In this document: in pieces, positions 12,531-25,044 of the stretch
How positions within the stretch are numbered: the first letter of the stretch is position 1
Layout: every line of letters begins with the position of its first letter
Source of the DNA: Paulownia fortunei
Lineage: Eukaryota; Streptophyta; Magnoliopsida; Lamiales; Paulowniaceae
NCBI GenBank assembly: GCA_019321725.1
Contig: CM033116.1
Coordinates: 7,954,841-8,018,840 of the forward strand
Length of the DNA stretch: 64,000 bases
Direction: 5' to 3'
Notes under the pieces: generated by a model
What the model was told of the DNA's origin: nothing
Database searches by the model: none
What the model saw: only the letters and a program-made list of their open reading frames with translations
Translations under genes and position numbers: made by a program

Positions 12531-12829
12531 AGGTAAATGATTTACTTTAATTGCAAACATAGCAAATCTCTCATTGTCTTTCTATCTCTACATGAATGCA
12601 TCTACAAGCTCAAGTGACTCCATAACCTTGGAAGTTTAACAAGATTCCCTCGAGGTCACTAATGAGCCTGACTAGCTCAATATTGGATTCCTACAACTCA
12701 ATTTCTCTCAAGATAAAAGGCAAAATACATCTTGGGATATCCAAATGCCCTTTGAAGTTGACATACGCTTAGACTTGAGCAATCAATAAGAATCCCCTTT
12801 AGAGGAGATATTAAGGTCGCTATACTAGC

Positions 12830-13060
12830 TTCCATACTTAAGGGGTCAAATCGACTACCACACTCGAGGGGCCATATTGGCTTCCGTACTTGAGGGGTCA
12901 TACTGAATCACACACTCGAGGAGCCATGTTGCCTTCCATACTTGAAGGTCATACCGACTTCCATACTTGAGAAAACATCCTAAATTAAGAAGTCATACCG
13001 ACTTCCTTAATCAAAAACTTAGAAAGTCATATCGAATTCCCCAATCACAAAATTGGAAGT
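12830..13060. repeat. Second minisatellite, period about 30-33 bp
   Basis: About six degenerate copies of a unit built from TACTTGAGGGGTCATA followed by CxGACTTCC. Copies decay towards the right end. Confidence 0.65.
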
Positions 13061-14009
13061 ATTAACCAACTTCCCTATTCGTAAGCTTTATAAAGAAAGA
13101 AACATCATAAATATTGACAGAGTAAAGATAAAAGAAAAATTCTAAGTGACTTGAGCATAATATAATAGTCAAATATTAAATAGAATGCAAGCCATAGTCT
13201 CGAACAAACTACTAAAAGCAATAAAAATAACTAAGTTTAGAAACAAAACCAGTGAATATCTATACATGATGAAAGCCTAAATCTAATGAAAAATATTCTA
13301 AGTCTTTGTGTAGGTGGCATAAATACTCCATTAGACAGTCATGGGGAACAACTACGTAGACTACCTTGATTATGGCATCTCCCTCCCCATTATCGACCAC
13401 AAAGACAAGGGCCTTTTATTCTGCTACCTCAACCAACACTTTAGGGGACCTCAACAACATCAACAACGCCATCGATCCACAACTCTAGGACTCAAGGCTC
13501 AATAAGCATGATAATAACCTCATTAACACGCCTAGATTCCTTTAACACTCAACCATATTTACGAATAATGTCATCATACATGTACTGATGCACTCCATGG
13601 TGTTGTCCTTAAGTGCAAAAGAGGCCTTAAATATGGTGACGTCTTCCTTCTCGACATAAGCTATGAGAACCATTAGAACCTTTACTGACCAACTTCCATT
13701 ACTGCTTCAAGGGTCATGAGATATGACATACGATGCCACCCGTGCGGGGGGAGAAGGTGGCCTACCCCAATATATTCACTCTAATATCTATTGCCACTCT
13801 ATCTTTTCTATCAACTACACTAATGCATTTGCCCCTGACAACAAGGGCAAATAAGGCTAACCTTGCTGAGTACCCTAACACTAAGTTGGCCTACTACCAC
13901 TCCTATTTGCCCCAATTCAGCTAAGCAGAGCAGCCCTCCTTTTAGGAGGTCATGAAGTTAAGTCTTTTTTCTTTTATAATGAATGACAAAAAGATAATAC
14001 CAAAAACAT

Positions 14010-14190
14010 AACACTATCAGAATCTACTAAGACTTTAGATAACATGTCCCTACCTTGAGGGAAAGAAGCCTCACGCTCTCCCTCGGACTCCATAGAATCC
14101 GACGATGACTCATTGCACCCTAAAGAGCTACCATCCTCACTCGAGTCAGAAGACTCCTTGTTCTCCCAAACTTGCTCACGTACTCTAATA
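14010..14190 (-). other. Serine/acidic-rich frame at the insertion edge
   Basis: The minus strand reads REQVWENKESSDSSEDG, then CNESSSDSMESEGERE and continues to about 14010 before a stop. The composition (alternating Ser and Asp/Glu) resembles acidic linkers in transposon gag or transposase proteins. The left part is cut by the array junction at about 14221. It is probably a coding fragment of the inserted element. The family is not recognised. Confidence 0.3.
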
Positions 14191-14221
14191 AATCAAGGAT
14201 GGGATAAACTCATACATTTCC

Positions 14222-17200
14222 TTTCGAGCTTGCGTCGTACGTGCTAGACTTGCTAAAGTTTTGATGTCCTATTTCAATGATTCTCAACTTGAAAAAATTT
14301 AAGATCAAAGTCATAAAGGTATATTTTATGATGACCATCATATGCATGATAACTTGGAGACTTCATCTAAATTTAATTAATCTAAAACAATAGTGAAAAA
14401 AATGCTTACTTTATATATGTTGATTGAAAAGAAAGTTTCTACAAGAGTATAAAAGTACGACCAGTCCAATTGAATCGCCGAGCGCTACTCTAGAATTATA
14501 AAAATTATATAAACCTTTGATTTAATTTACCTTACATAGAAAATTAAATGGATTGTATGGTTTTGAAATTAATACTTTACAAAGATAACTGTCAAATATG
14601 AAAGTCAATCTAACTTACGAACCAAGTTTTTATATACATGCAAATTTTATATTGTTTCATATTGTGGGATGCCAAAGTATAATAAAAATCTACAAGTTGG
14701 TTAACAAATTATGTTTTTTTTGGAGCATAAAAGTGATTACCTTATGTTTGAGAAGGCTAAACATTAGATTTTGTATGTTTTTTTTTTCTTTTTTCTTTGT
14801 TTTTCTTGAGTAGCTGAGTCATAATTTTCATCTTGTGAAGTTAGTTAAAACCAACTACATTAGACACAAGATTTTTATTTGTTGGAGATGTACTAAAAGA
14901 GCTTAAATATTTTTGATTTTTGACATTAATAAAAATGAGCTTAATTATGTGTAGAAGGATTGTATTCATGCTTTTGAATCTTGACGCCTCCATTTATTTG
15001 CATAATAATTCAGTTTCAACAAAATGTTTCACGTAAGGTAAATGTTGAAAACAATGAATCAGTAATAAATTTTGCTAGAGATTGTTATGGTAGGTATTAT
15101 CTTGTGTAAACAAACAATTTCACCATCAATTGATAGGTGGTAACAAACTTAACCCATTTTAAGCAATTTGCTATAAAAACTACTCACGTTAATTGTAAGT
15201 TGACGGCAACCTATCCTTCTACATATTGATTTAATTCAAAAATTAATATTAAAATGAAATTCTTGAATTTAAATCTTTGAAACAATGAAGCTAATTTTGT
15301 TTAGAAATTAGTTTGTACAACTTAGGAGAATTTATATTGCAAAAAAATATATTTTGTTCTTTCCCTTTGATCTTGAAACTTTAATCTATTCAAACATGTC
15401 TATTTGTATATCTCTGATTTAGGAAAGATAATGTAAGATTTCTTCTTTTGACTTATTTTGAGTATGGATACATTATAATTTATAAATTTTAGAAACTTTC
15501 GACTTTCTTGGTAGTCTCTATTTAGCTTTTAATGCTTAGTAGGAGTTATAGGCCTTGAAAACTTATCTTTGATTTTTGGTTAAGATACGAAGTGGTCATG
15601 GTTAATGCCATATATACAATGTCTTAATAGTGGAGATACAAGGCTATATAGTTTTATCTTTTATCCAAATAACTCAACTTATAGTAGTTCCTAGTTATTG
15701 CCTTGAAGTTATTCAATGTGGCTTGATGATCGTGTCATGAATATCATGATGTGGCTTTCAACTTAACAATATAGGTGCATGATGATTCATTAAAATATTA
15801 AATTAGGTGTACTACATTGTGGCTGAATTATATATTTAAATAAGCTCCCAAATTCAATAGTTAACTTACTGACGACTTTGTTGTATTGTGATTAACTTAA
15901 TTAGAGATTCATAAATTCACTATGAGAAGTTAGAATCTTGAAAATTGATAGTATGTGCGTTTCTTCTATACCATTTAGACTAACTATATGGGTGCAAAAA
16001 CATTAACAATTCTATGAATTCAATTTAATTGTTCAAGAATATAATATAGCTACCACAACAAACAAATTCAATTTATAAAAATTTAGTTTGTTGCCATGAC
16101 AACTAGGCCCCAAGGTGTTGGTCGAGTGATTTACTGTTGCTTTGGCATGGTAATAATAGCTAAGTTTATCGCTGTGTATTAAATAACTTTGATGATACAT
16201 CCATCTTTGTACTAGATGGACAAGTTATATCATGGACGACTATATTATATGCGATGAACTTAGATTCGTGAAAATTAAAAGTGTATGCCCTTACTCTCCA
16301 ATTCTGCTATGCGACTACTCTATTAGTAAATTAAATTGGTGCACTTTAAGTCATTTTACTTTCTAGGCATTGTAGGATAGTAGCAAGATATATAATACCT
16401 ATAAAATGACTTCTCTCCAATTAGAAAGACAGTATCTATGGCTCCCACAAGCAACAAATCATAATATATAGGTGAATCCCTCATAACACATGACCAAACC
16501 TCACCTAATTTATGAACCTCATAATAGCTAATACTTTTTCAAACAATAACCGTAATGAAGTTTACAATGCTACTATTTCTACCTAACAAATAAATTATCA
16601 TTGCATTCACAGAGTTAAGACTTGTTGACAGTATTTTGTATTCGATATAAATGATCATTTTGTATAAAATATTTTAAAATATGTTCTTTATTTACACAAT
16701 GTTTTTTCTAAAGATAAGTCTTTCATGTAACACACTTATAGTTGTAGCATGACTAAGAAGAAACAAAGAGGTCAATGGGTAGAAACTTAAAAACAACATA
16801 TATATTTTGATGTTGTTCCATTGAAATATAATAGTCACACACCTATATATTAGCCAGGATACAACAATAATTAACCTCGTAGTTAAAGAGGTTCAACATG
16901 TCAGTCGAGTTACACTTGATTAAATACTTAAGCTAGGACTAATGTCTAAATATTTGAGTTAAGCTATCTTTACAACCTTGGATTTTGACATAATGACAAG
17001 CATTCAACTCAAGGAAGCGAGTTGGTCACCTTGTAGAGATATATAGTGGCAATGATTATTGGATGGGGTATGGAAATAATTCAGCTTGTAACAGAGATTC
17101 AAGGTATTGATGGCGTCATATATAGTTACAACACGGTGCTTGGGCTATTGTTAGGGCTAAAAAGATTAGAATTGTTATTAAAATTTTATGTTCTTTTGGC

Positions 17201-18212
17201 ACTAACACAATTGCTCAATCCAACAATATGTATGTTAATATTAAATTTTTGCAGTGCATCAAGCATTGTAATTTGACCTTGATATGCAATATATTTTCAA
17301 TAGATTGTATTGATATTAATTAACATAGTGATGGTCTAGTTATATTGTGCCTAAATTAATTAAATATGTAATAATTGCATTGCGATGTAAGTTAGATACT
17401 AATGGAAATTCATGCATATGCCTAAACATTTCTTGTATTGTAACAAAGAGTAAGGTATACATCAAATATAATGGTTTCTGAAGGAGTTTTTATTTTGGTA
17501 TTGGTATGATAATCATAAATTTCTCATGCAATGGTAAGGCTCATAATCTTGCAGAGACAAACTTATGTCCAGCCGACACTAGTCATATTAGAGTAGAAAA
17601 GATATCCCCATGTGTTATTTGATCTCTTATTGGTGGTTGTGAATGGTCTACTACCACATCAAGTATTGTAGATCATCCAACCAGTAAGGATCTATAAGAA
17701 AAAATTGACTCAAGCATGACCAACCCTAGTTACCATGGAGAAGAAAATATACCCTCAAAAGTTCTTTGTTCTCTTCTTGGTGGTTTTGAACAATCTATTA
17801 CAATATCAAAGTTTGTAATTCATATTGCAAGTAAGGATGTTCAGTAAAAAATGGGACTAAAGCATGGTCGATCCTAGTCATCTTGGAGAATGAAAAATAC
17901 CCCCATGTATTATTTGTTCACTTATTCGTGGGCGTGAATGATCTACTACTGCATTAAACATTGTAGATCATCCAACCTACAAGAAAATATGGACTCAAGC
18001 TTGGCTTACCCTAGATGTCTTGGAGAAGAGAAAATACCTATAAATTTTTTTGTTATCTTCTAGGTGGTTGTAATAGTCTATTACAACATCAATATTTTTT
18101 AATCATCTTGCTACCAAGGATATTCAAGAAAACAAGGACTTCAGCATGGTTGACTGTAGTCATCGAAAAGATACCCTTTGAAGTTCCTTGTTCTTTTATA
18201 GGTGGTTGTGAA
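14222..18212 (+). repeat. Array unit 1 (truncated at both ends)
   Basis: This is the first copy of the ~5.1 kb tandem unit. Shared landmarks appear in the same order as in later units: GATGGCCATCAT-like (14332 region), a TGTAAGATTTCTTCTTTTGA stretch (15432), a TAGTAGCAAGATA stretch (16380), then the secreted-repeat gene. The left end is replaced by the repeat-rich insertion and the right end is cut by the RE1-like Copia LTR inside the gene. Between landmarks I see no conserved long frame, so the unit is mainly non-coding spacer. Confidence 0.8.
17471..18212 (+). pseudogene. Secreted 49-residue-repeat precursor, copy 1 (dead)
   Basis: The ATG at 17471 aligns with that of the best copy at 61203, but the signal-peptide region hits a stop at codon 13. 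At least five repeat modules are traceable: an SLIGGCE module whose first Cys codon is now TGA; an LCSLLGGFE module with Cys to Phe; an ICSLIRGRE module; one scrambled by a frameshift (near 18050); and a final CSFIGGCE at about 18180-18210. Subtypes run I-L-I-L-I. Compared with copies 3 and 4, about 50 bp upstream of the ATG, including the TATA-like TATTTAAA, is deleted. The 3' end is cut by the Copia LTR at 18213. Copy 1 is a clear pseudogene of the same family. Confidence 0.85.
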
Positions 18213-18502
18213 TGATAAGGACACTTTATTTCCTTCCTATATTTAGGTTGATCTTGATTGATTTATCTTTATTTTGATTGATTTATCTTGATTTTGATTG
18301 ATTTCATACCATATTTAGGATGATATTGATTGATTTATCTTGATTTTGATTGATTTCATACCATAGTTAGGATGATCTTAATTGATTTATGCAGAGTTGT
18401 ATATACCTTCTATACTTAATTTAGGTATATTGTAACCTATATAAACCACATTGTTTAATGAATAAAGTATGCCATTTTTTATCTTCTCTATAAATCTCCA
18501 CA
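18213..18502 (+). repeat. 5' LTR of the RE1-like Copia element
   Basis: The LTR runs from TGATAAGG to CTCCACA and is 290 bp. It is longer than its partner because a block built on TTGATTGATTTATCTTGATT is repeated internally. A TATATAAACC-like box and the ending TCTTCTCTATAAATCTCCACA-type segment are shared with the 3' LTR. Confidence 0.85.
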
Positions 18503-18514
18503 TGGTATCAGAGC
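18503..18514 (+). other. Primer-binding site (tRNA-iMet)
   Basis: TGGTATCAGAGC directly follows the 5' LTR. Confidence 0.9.
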
Positions 18515-18779
18515 TTTCCTAGGAACCCTAATTCACCTTTCTCATAATCATACCTCCATAGTCTTTGCTGACTTCAAGTATGGCCATTGACACCAACCAC
18601 ATTAATCTCCCTAAATCCCATCACCCCACCCACCTTTGGCCTTATTATAGTCATTGTCAATGATGTCATGCCCAAGGTCACACAGTTCTACAGTTTTTGG
18701 TATTCGACAAATTATATCCCACTCCAACTACCACTACTGCCACACCCATCAACGGTTTTCTAATCACAACCTTATGTTA

Positions 18780-21610
18780 CTGTTCTCCCTTCTTTCGACT
18801 CCCCTTATTGGCTCCTTGATAGCGGTGCCTCCCATCATGTCCATTGATCTTGGCCACCTCTTGCATCATATCCCTTGTATTGGGTCTGACGATACAGGTC
18901 TTCCTATTACTCACATTAGCTCTTACTCTCTCTACATCCTTCTGCACCTTTACTTTAAACAATGTTCTTTGTGTTTCTCTATAAAGAAAAACCTTGTTTC
19001 CATATCCCAATTTTGTAAGAAAAATGACACCTCAGTTGAATTCTTTCACACTTCCTTTCTTGTTAAAGACCTTCGCACGAGGAAAACTCATTTACAGGGT
19101 CTAACCAAGGATGGCATGTATGAATGGCTGGAACCTCTAGACAAATCTCCATCTCTCATTACCTTTTCTAGTGTCAAGGCCACTTCATCCTCATCATCAT
19201 CTTAATCATCCATCATTGTCTATTCTTAGAAATATTATTTATAACTTTCATTTAGAGTTATCATGTCCATTATACTTCTACTGTAACTCTTTGTCACTGT
19301 AATAAGAGTAACAAGTTACCCTTTTTCATTTCCTCTCTTACTCCTACCTCTCTCCTTGAAATTATATTCTTGGATATCTGGACGTCACCTATCATATTTG
19401 TTGATGACTTCAAATACTATGTTATTTTGGTGGATCACTTTACGAAGTATATTTAGTTGTATTACTGAAGAATAAATCCCATGCTGCTGATGTGTTTCCA
19501 AATTTTAAATCTCTCGTTAATTTTTTAAAAATGCAAAATCATCACTCTCTACTCCGATAATAGTAGGGAAGGGAAGAATAGAATATCAAGCACTTTTTTC
19601 TTTCCTTGCTTCTACTGGGATCTCTTATCTTACTTTTTCCCCCGCTCACTCCTGAACATAATGGGTACTCTGAATGGAAACATTGACACATTATTGAAAT
19701 TAGTATGTCTCTTCTATCTCATATGTCTATACCCTTATCATTCTAGTCCTTTGCCTTCGTCACCATCGTCTATCTCATCAATCGTCTTCCAACACATACT
19801 TTTGACTTTATATCCCCTTACTCCAAGCTTTGTAGCTTTCGATATCTTTATTATCCTTGACTCCGACCATACTCTACATATAAACTTGCCTCTTGCTCCA
19901 CTTTGTGTGTCTTTATTGGGTACTCGCCAACTTAAAGTGCTCATCTCTATCTCAATCCTACCTTATCTTAGATTTACACGTATCGCCATACCAAATTTGT
20001 TAAGTCTATCTTTCTATTTGGCGCTCTCCAGTCCACACTCCCCTATCTATCTACTAATACTGTGTCTCATTAGTGTCCTATTGTGTCAACCTTGCTGATC
20101 ATTCCTCCATCCAATGCTAACCCATCTACTCTGTCTACTACTGCTCCTCACTAACAAGTCACCACAACTCTTTCTTTCCTAAGTTGTGGTACCGACTCTT
20201 GCACCATAGCCCTACCTTTCCAATTCATGGTGCCACTATCTCTTCTCCATACACTGTGACATCAGCACATCCCAACCATGACCTTGACCAACCCAGGACC
20301 TCTACATCCATATCTTTCTCCAATTCCCCAACTACATCTCCTCGTACCATTATTGCCCAATCTAAAAATTATTATTTTAAGCCCATCCAAAAATTCAACC
20401 TCATTACCCAACTCTCAGCTCCCAGTACCACTAAACCTACCTCCGTAAACTAAGCCATCAAATATCCTAAGTGTTGTCAAGCTATGTTTGAGAAGTATGA
20501 TGCTTTAGTTCGAAATAACACTTGGGAACTTGACTATTGTAAACTTTGCTGATCCAGATCATCCTCACCATGTCTAGAAACTCCACAAGGCTATTTACGG
20601 GCTTAAACAAGTCCCTTGTGCTTGGTATCATAAACTCCAACAGATTTTTTTTAACTCTAGTTGTGTGAATTATCATGTTGACACATCTCTCTTCGTCCTC
20701 AACACAAGTGGTTACTTACTCTATATATTTGTCTACATTGATGATATTATCATTACAGGCAATAGTGCTACCATTATTTAACACTTTATCACACTTCTGG
20801 GCAACCAGCTCCCTTTAAAAGATCTTGGTCTATTGTACTATTTTCTTGGGGTTGAGGTTATCCCCATCCTTATAGGGTCATCTTATCTCAGTATCATTAT
20901 ATTACGATCTCCTTACTCACACTCGTATGTTTGATTCCAAGTCTGTAGCTACTCCCATTGTAACTTCTTCTATTATTTCACTTCATTTTGGGAGTGTTTT
21001 CTCTGATCTATCTAAGTATCGAGTTATTGTCATTAGCCTACAATACTTCTCTCATCTGCTCGAACATTACTTTTATGGTCAATAAGCTTCTTAGCTTATG
21101 TACTGGACTACCACTAATCATTAGACTACTATCAAACATATGTTACGTAATTTATGTGGTAGCTTGGATCATGGTATACTACTACATTGGAACTTTCCTC
21201 TTTCTTTACATGTTTTTCCCGATGTAAATTGGGCTAGTAACAAGGATGGCGTTAATTCCAGGGAGCATATTCTATTTACCTTGGTTGCAATCTTATTTCA
21301 TAAAGCTCCAAGAAGTATCGTGCAGTAGCTTGGTTATCCACTATGGCTGAGTATCACTCAATTGCTACTGCTACTGTTGAGTTTCATTGGCTTTGTTCTC
21401 TCTTGACAGAAATTGATATGTATCTTCCTCAACAACCACTCATGTATTATGATAGTGTTGGTGCTACAAGTTTGTGTTCCAATCCAGTATTTCACTCTCG
21501 CATGAAACATATAGCTGAAGAATATCACTTTATTCATGAACAAGTTCGGGAAGACAATTTGTGGATGCCCTCACCAAATCTCTTCCATGCAGTCAGTTTC
21601 TCCTCCTGAA
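18780..21610 (+). pseudogene. Copia pol (protease, integrase, RT, RNase H) pseudogene
   Basis: Domain remnants in order: the protease active-site segment WLLDSGASHHVH (18805-18845); a GAG-pre-integrase segment with KKNLVSISQFCKKN and LQGLTKDGMYEW (to 19205); integrase pieces SPIIFVDDFKYYVILVDHFTKY (19385-19450, with a stop soon after) and PEHNGYSEWKH (about 19650); reverse transcriptase with AIYGLKQVPCAW (about 20590-20630) and the catalytic FVYIDDIIITGN (about 20727-20762); RNase H with DVNWASNKD (21224) and GATSLCSNPVFHSRMKHIAEEYHFI (split here as GATSLCSNPVFHSRM then KHIAEEYHFI, about 21460-21535). Numerous frameshifts lie between blocks. The wording of the motifs fits the RE1 lineage. Confidence 0.85.
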
Positions 21611-21654
21611 GACCAAGATCAGACTCTTCTCTCGAGGCTCCATCTCTTAGGGCA

Positions 21655-21897
21655 TGATAAGTAAACTTGATTTCTTCCCATATTCATGATGATTTGATTT
21701 CCTTCCCATATTTAGGATGATCTTTATTGATTTATCTTGATCTTGATTGCTTTCATACCATAGTTAGGATAATCTTGATTGATTTATGCAGATTTATACA
21801 TACCTTATGTACTTAGTTTAGCCATATTGTAACCTAAAAATCACATTGATCGATGAATAAAATATACTATTTTTTATCTTCTCTATAAATCTCCACA
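21655..21897 (+). repeat. 3' LTR of the RE1-like Copia element
   Basis: This runs from TGATAAG to CTCCACA and is 243 bp. It matches the 5' LTR except for the internal repeat block that is expanded there. The two LTRs differ at many positions, so the insertion is not recent. Confidence 0.85.
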
Positions 21898-24800
21898 ATG
21901 AGCAGTCTACTGATTCTCGACTTCAAAAAAAGATAAATATCACAAACGTATATTTCATGATGGCCATCCTAAGCATGATGACTTGGGGACTTGAACTAAA
22001 TTTAATTAATTTCAAATAAAAAATACATATTTTATATATAATGATAAAAAAAATGTTTTTGCAAGAGTACAAAAATGCGACCACTTTAATAGGATCGCCA
22101 AGCAAAATTTTAAAATTGTGAACATTATATAAACCTTTGATCTAATCTAGCTTGCATAGAAAATTAAGTGGTTCAGAGGTCTTGAAATTAATACTTTTGA
22201 AATATAACTATCAAATTTGAAAGTCAATCTTACTTACGAACCAAGTTCTTATTCGCATGAAAATTTCTTATTTTGGATTGTGGTCAACAGATTTTGTTGC
22301 AAGGAAAATAAAGTTTCAAAGGAGTATTCTTGAGGTAAGTTAGTTTTCTATTTTTATTCGGAGTATAAAAATGATTACCTCATGTTTGAGAAGCCCAAAC
22401 TAATAGATTTTGTATGCATCTTCTATTTTTTGTGTGTTGTCTTTGAGCAAGTAAGTCATGAATGTTTTCATCACATGGACTAAGTTAAAACCAACTAAAA
22501 GTGACACCTGATTTTTTTTTAGTTGGAAATGTACTAAAAGAGCTTAAATGTTTTAAAATTTTGACATTAATGAGAAAGAGTTTAATTATGTGTTGAAGGA
22601 TTGATTTCTTGCTTTCGAATCTTGTTGCCACTATCTATTTGCCTAAAAAGTCAGTTTTAGCAAAATTCTTCGCTTAAGGTAAATGTTGAAAACAATGAAG
22701 CGATAATAAATTTTGCTAGAGATTGTTATGGTAAATATTATTTTGTGTAAACAAACAATTTCACCATCAATTAATAGGTTGTAACAAACTTAACCCATTT
22801 TGAGAATTTTGCTATAAGAACTACTCATGTTAATTGTATGTTGATGGCAACCTATCCTTCATTTTTTATGTACAACACATTGATTTAAATAAACGTAATA
22901 TTAAAATGCATTTATAAAATTTAAATCATTGAGATCATGAAACTCATTTTGTTTACAAACAATTATGTGCAAATTATGAGATTTTTTTTTATATTTTGTT
23001 CTTCCCCTTTGATCTTGATTATTTAATCTATTTTAAACATGCTTATTTGTAATCTCCGATTTAAAAAGGATGGTGTAAGATTTCTTCTTTTAACTTATTA
23101 TTTATAAATCTAATTATTTTTTACTTTCTTGGTGGTCTATATTTGGTTTGCGATGCTTAGTAGGATTTATACGCATTGAAAAGTTACATTTGATTTTTGG
23201 TTATGATAGGAAGCGATCACAATTAAAGCCAAATATACAATGCTATATTAGTGGAGATATAAGGCTATATAGTTTTATCTTTTTTGCAAGTCACATCTGA
23301 TTATTGGTTAAGATAGGAAGTGATCATGACTAATGCTATTTATACAATACCTTAATAGTGGAGATACAAGGCCATGAAGTTGTTTAATGTGACTTGATGA
23401 TCGTGTCATAAATATTATCCTATTGCATTTAACCTACAATATAGGTGCATGATGATTCAATAAAATATTAAATTAGTTGTACTAAATTATGGCTGAGCAA
23501 TATATTTTTAAATAAGCCCCCATATTCATTATTAACGTACTAACGACTTAGTTGTATTGTGATTAACTTAATTGAAGATTGCATAAATGTACTATGGTGA
23601 AGTTAGAATCTTGAAAATTGATTACATGTGCCTTTCCTCTATACCGTATGGACAAACTATATCGATGCAGAAATAGTAACAATTCCATAAACTCAACTTA
23701 AATGTTCAAGATAATAGCCACCACAACAGACAAACCATATCTCAAATATATATGTTGAAAATTGTTAAAATGTGGCGCTTAGGCTATTACAAAAGTTTAA
23801 AGATTTTAATATTACTATTTGTAACAATTTTAGTTTGTTTGCTATGACAACAAACCCCAAAGTGTTCGTCAAGTTGTGTATAATTGAAAAATCATTTTTC
23901 AAACTACGAATGTTCAATAGTTGGGAGAAATTATTGTGATTGTTTTAGTTGCTTTGGCATGGTAACAATAGTTGATTTTATCACCGTGTATCAAATAACT
24001 TTATTGATACATCCATCTTTGTACTAGTTCTTGGATAAGCTATATCATGTACTTCTAAATCATATGCTATGAAGTTAGATTTGTGGAAATTGAAAGCATG
24101 TGCCCTTACTCTCCAATTGATCTATACGACTACTCTATTGGTGAATTAAGTTGGTGCACATTGAGTCGTTTTACTTTCTAGGCAATGTAAGATAGTAGCA
24201 AGATACACAACACCTATAAAATGACTTCTCTCGAATTGGTGGAAGAGTATCAGTGGCTCCCACAAACAACAAATCATAACATAGGTAAATCCCCCAATTA
24301 ATGCTTGGCCAAATCTCACATAATTTATGAACCTCATAAAAGCTATTACTTTTTGTATCAATAACCAAAATGAAGTTTATAAGGTACTATTTCTACCTAA
24401 TAAATAAATTATCATTTCATTGTTTATAAATGCAATTTTGTTTTACACAACATTTTTCCTTGTGATACGTCGTGCTTGTAAGTCACTTGTAATTGTAGCA
24501 TGATTAAGTGGAAAACAACTGTAGGAACTCAATGGTTGGAATCTTAAAAATAACATATATATTTTTATGTTGTTCTATTGAAACACAATAGTTGCACACC
24601 TATACGACAACAACTAACCTCGCAGTTAAAGAGGATCAATATGTCGGTCGGGTTACAGTTGATTAAATGCTTAAGCTATGACGAATGTCAAAATATTTGA
24701 GTTATGCTATCTCTACAACCTTTGATTTTGACATAACGATAAGCATTCAACTCAAGGTAGCAAGTTGGTTACCCTATGGAGATAAATTGTGGAAATGATT

Positions 24801-25044
24801 AATGGATGGGGTCTGGAAATAATTCAACTTGTAGCGGAGACTCAAAGAACTGATGATGTTATATAAAGTTGGAACAAGGTGCCAGGGCTACTGTGAGGGC
24901 AAAAAATATTAGAATTGTTATTGAAAATTTATGTTATTTTTGCACCAGCACAAGTGCTCAATCCAACAATATATTTGTTATATTAAATTTTGGAAGTGCA
25001 TCAATACTTTGCCATAAATATCTAGCATATTTTCTATGGATTGC
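21898..25044 (+). repeat. Array unit 2, left part
   Basis: Unit landmarks are present in order (GATGGCCATCCT 21959, TGTAAGATTTCTTC 23077, AGTAGCAAGATACACAACACC 24190-24212). The spacer that normally follows the gene is missing at the start, so unit 1's gene end and roughly 1.2 kb of spacer were lost with the Copia insertion. Within 23230-23390 a short block (TTGATTTTTGGTTA ... GGAGATAxAAGGC) is present twice in tandem. The unit breaks off at the Athila LTR about 0.2-0.3 kb before its gene would start. Confidence 0.8.

Larger units (their letters stand above)
11401..14221. other. Repeat-rich insertion of unknown class
   Basis: This separates the Copia gag remnant from the first array unit. 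It contains two different minisatellites and a serine/acidic-rich minus-strand frame (see separate entries). Minus-strand sequence near 11600-11740 also opens a frame with KKSGGEFVRLRVKV, which I do not recognise. Tandem repeats of this style are common near the ends of large Gypsy (Tat/Ogre) elements, but I found no LTR pair or pol domain, so the class stays open. Its right edge is where similarity to the array unit starts. Confidence 0.4.
18213..21897 (+). mobile_element. RE1-like Ty1/Copia retrotransposon with both LTRs, degenerate
   Basis: This 3.7 kb element on the plus strand has matching LTRs (18213-18502 and 21655-21897), a primer-binding site, and pol remnants in Copia order: protease, integrase, reverse transcriptase, RNase H. 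Gag is largely missing, which explains the short length. Frameshifts and stops interrupt every domain, so it cannot move on its own. It sits inside secreted-repeat gene copy 1. The bases AATGA occur at both edges (18211-18215, 21897-21901) but overlap the LTR ends, so a target duplication is not established. Confidence 0.85.

Noticed and set aside
19661..20098. 145-codon hydrophobic frame in the RE1-like Copia element
   Set aside because: It is an off-frame reading of the integrase region; the true frame gives PEHNGYSE and VYLINRLPTHTF-type motifs.
18211..21901. AATGA target-site duplication around the RE1-like Copia element
   Set aside because: The five bases overlap the TG and CA termini of the LTRs, so accepting them would break the LTR ends. 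A pair outside the LTRs does not match.
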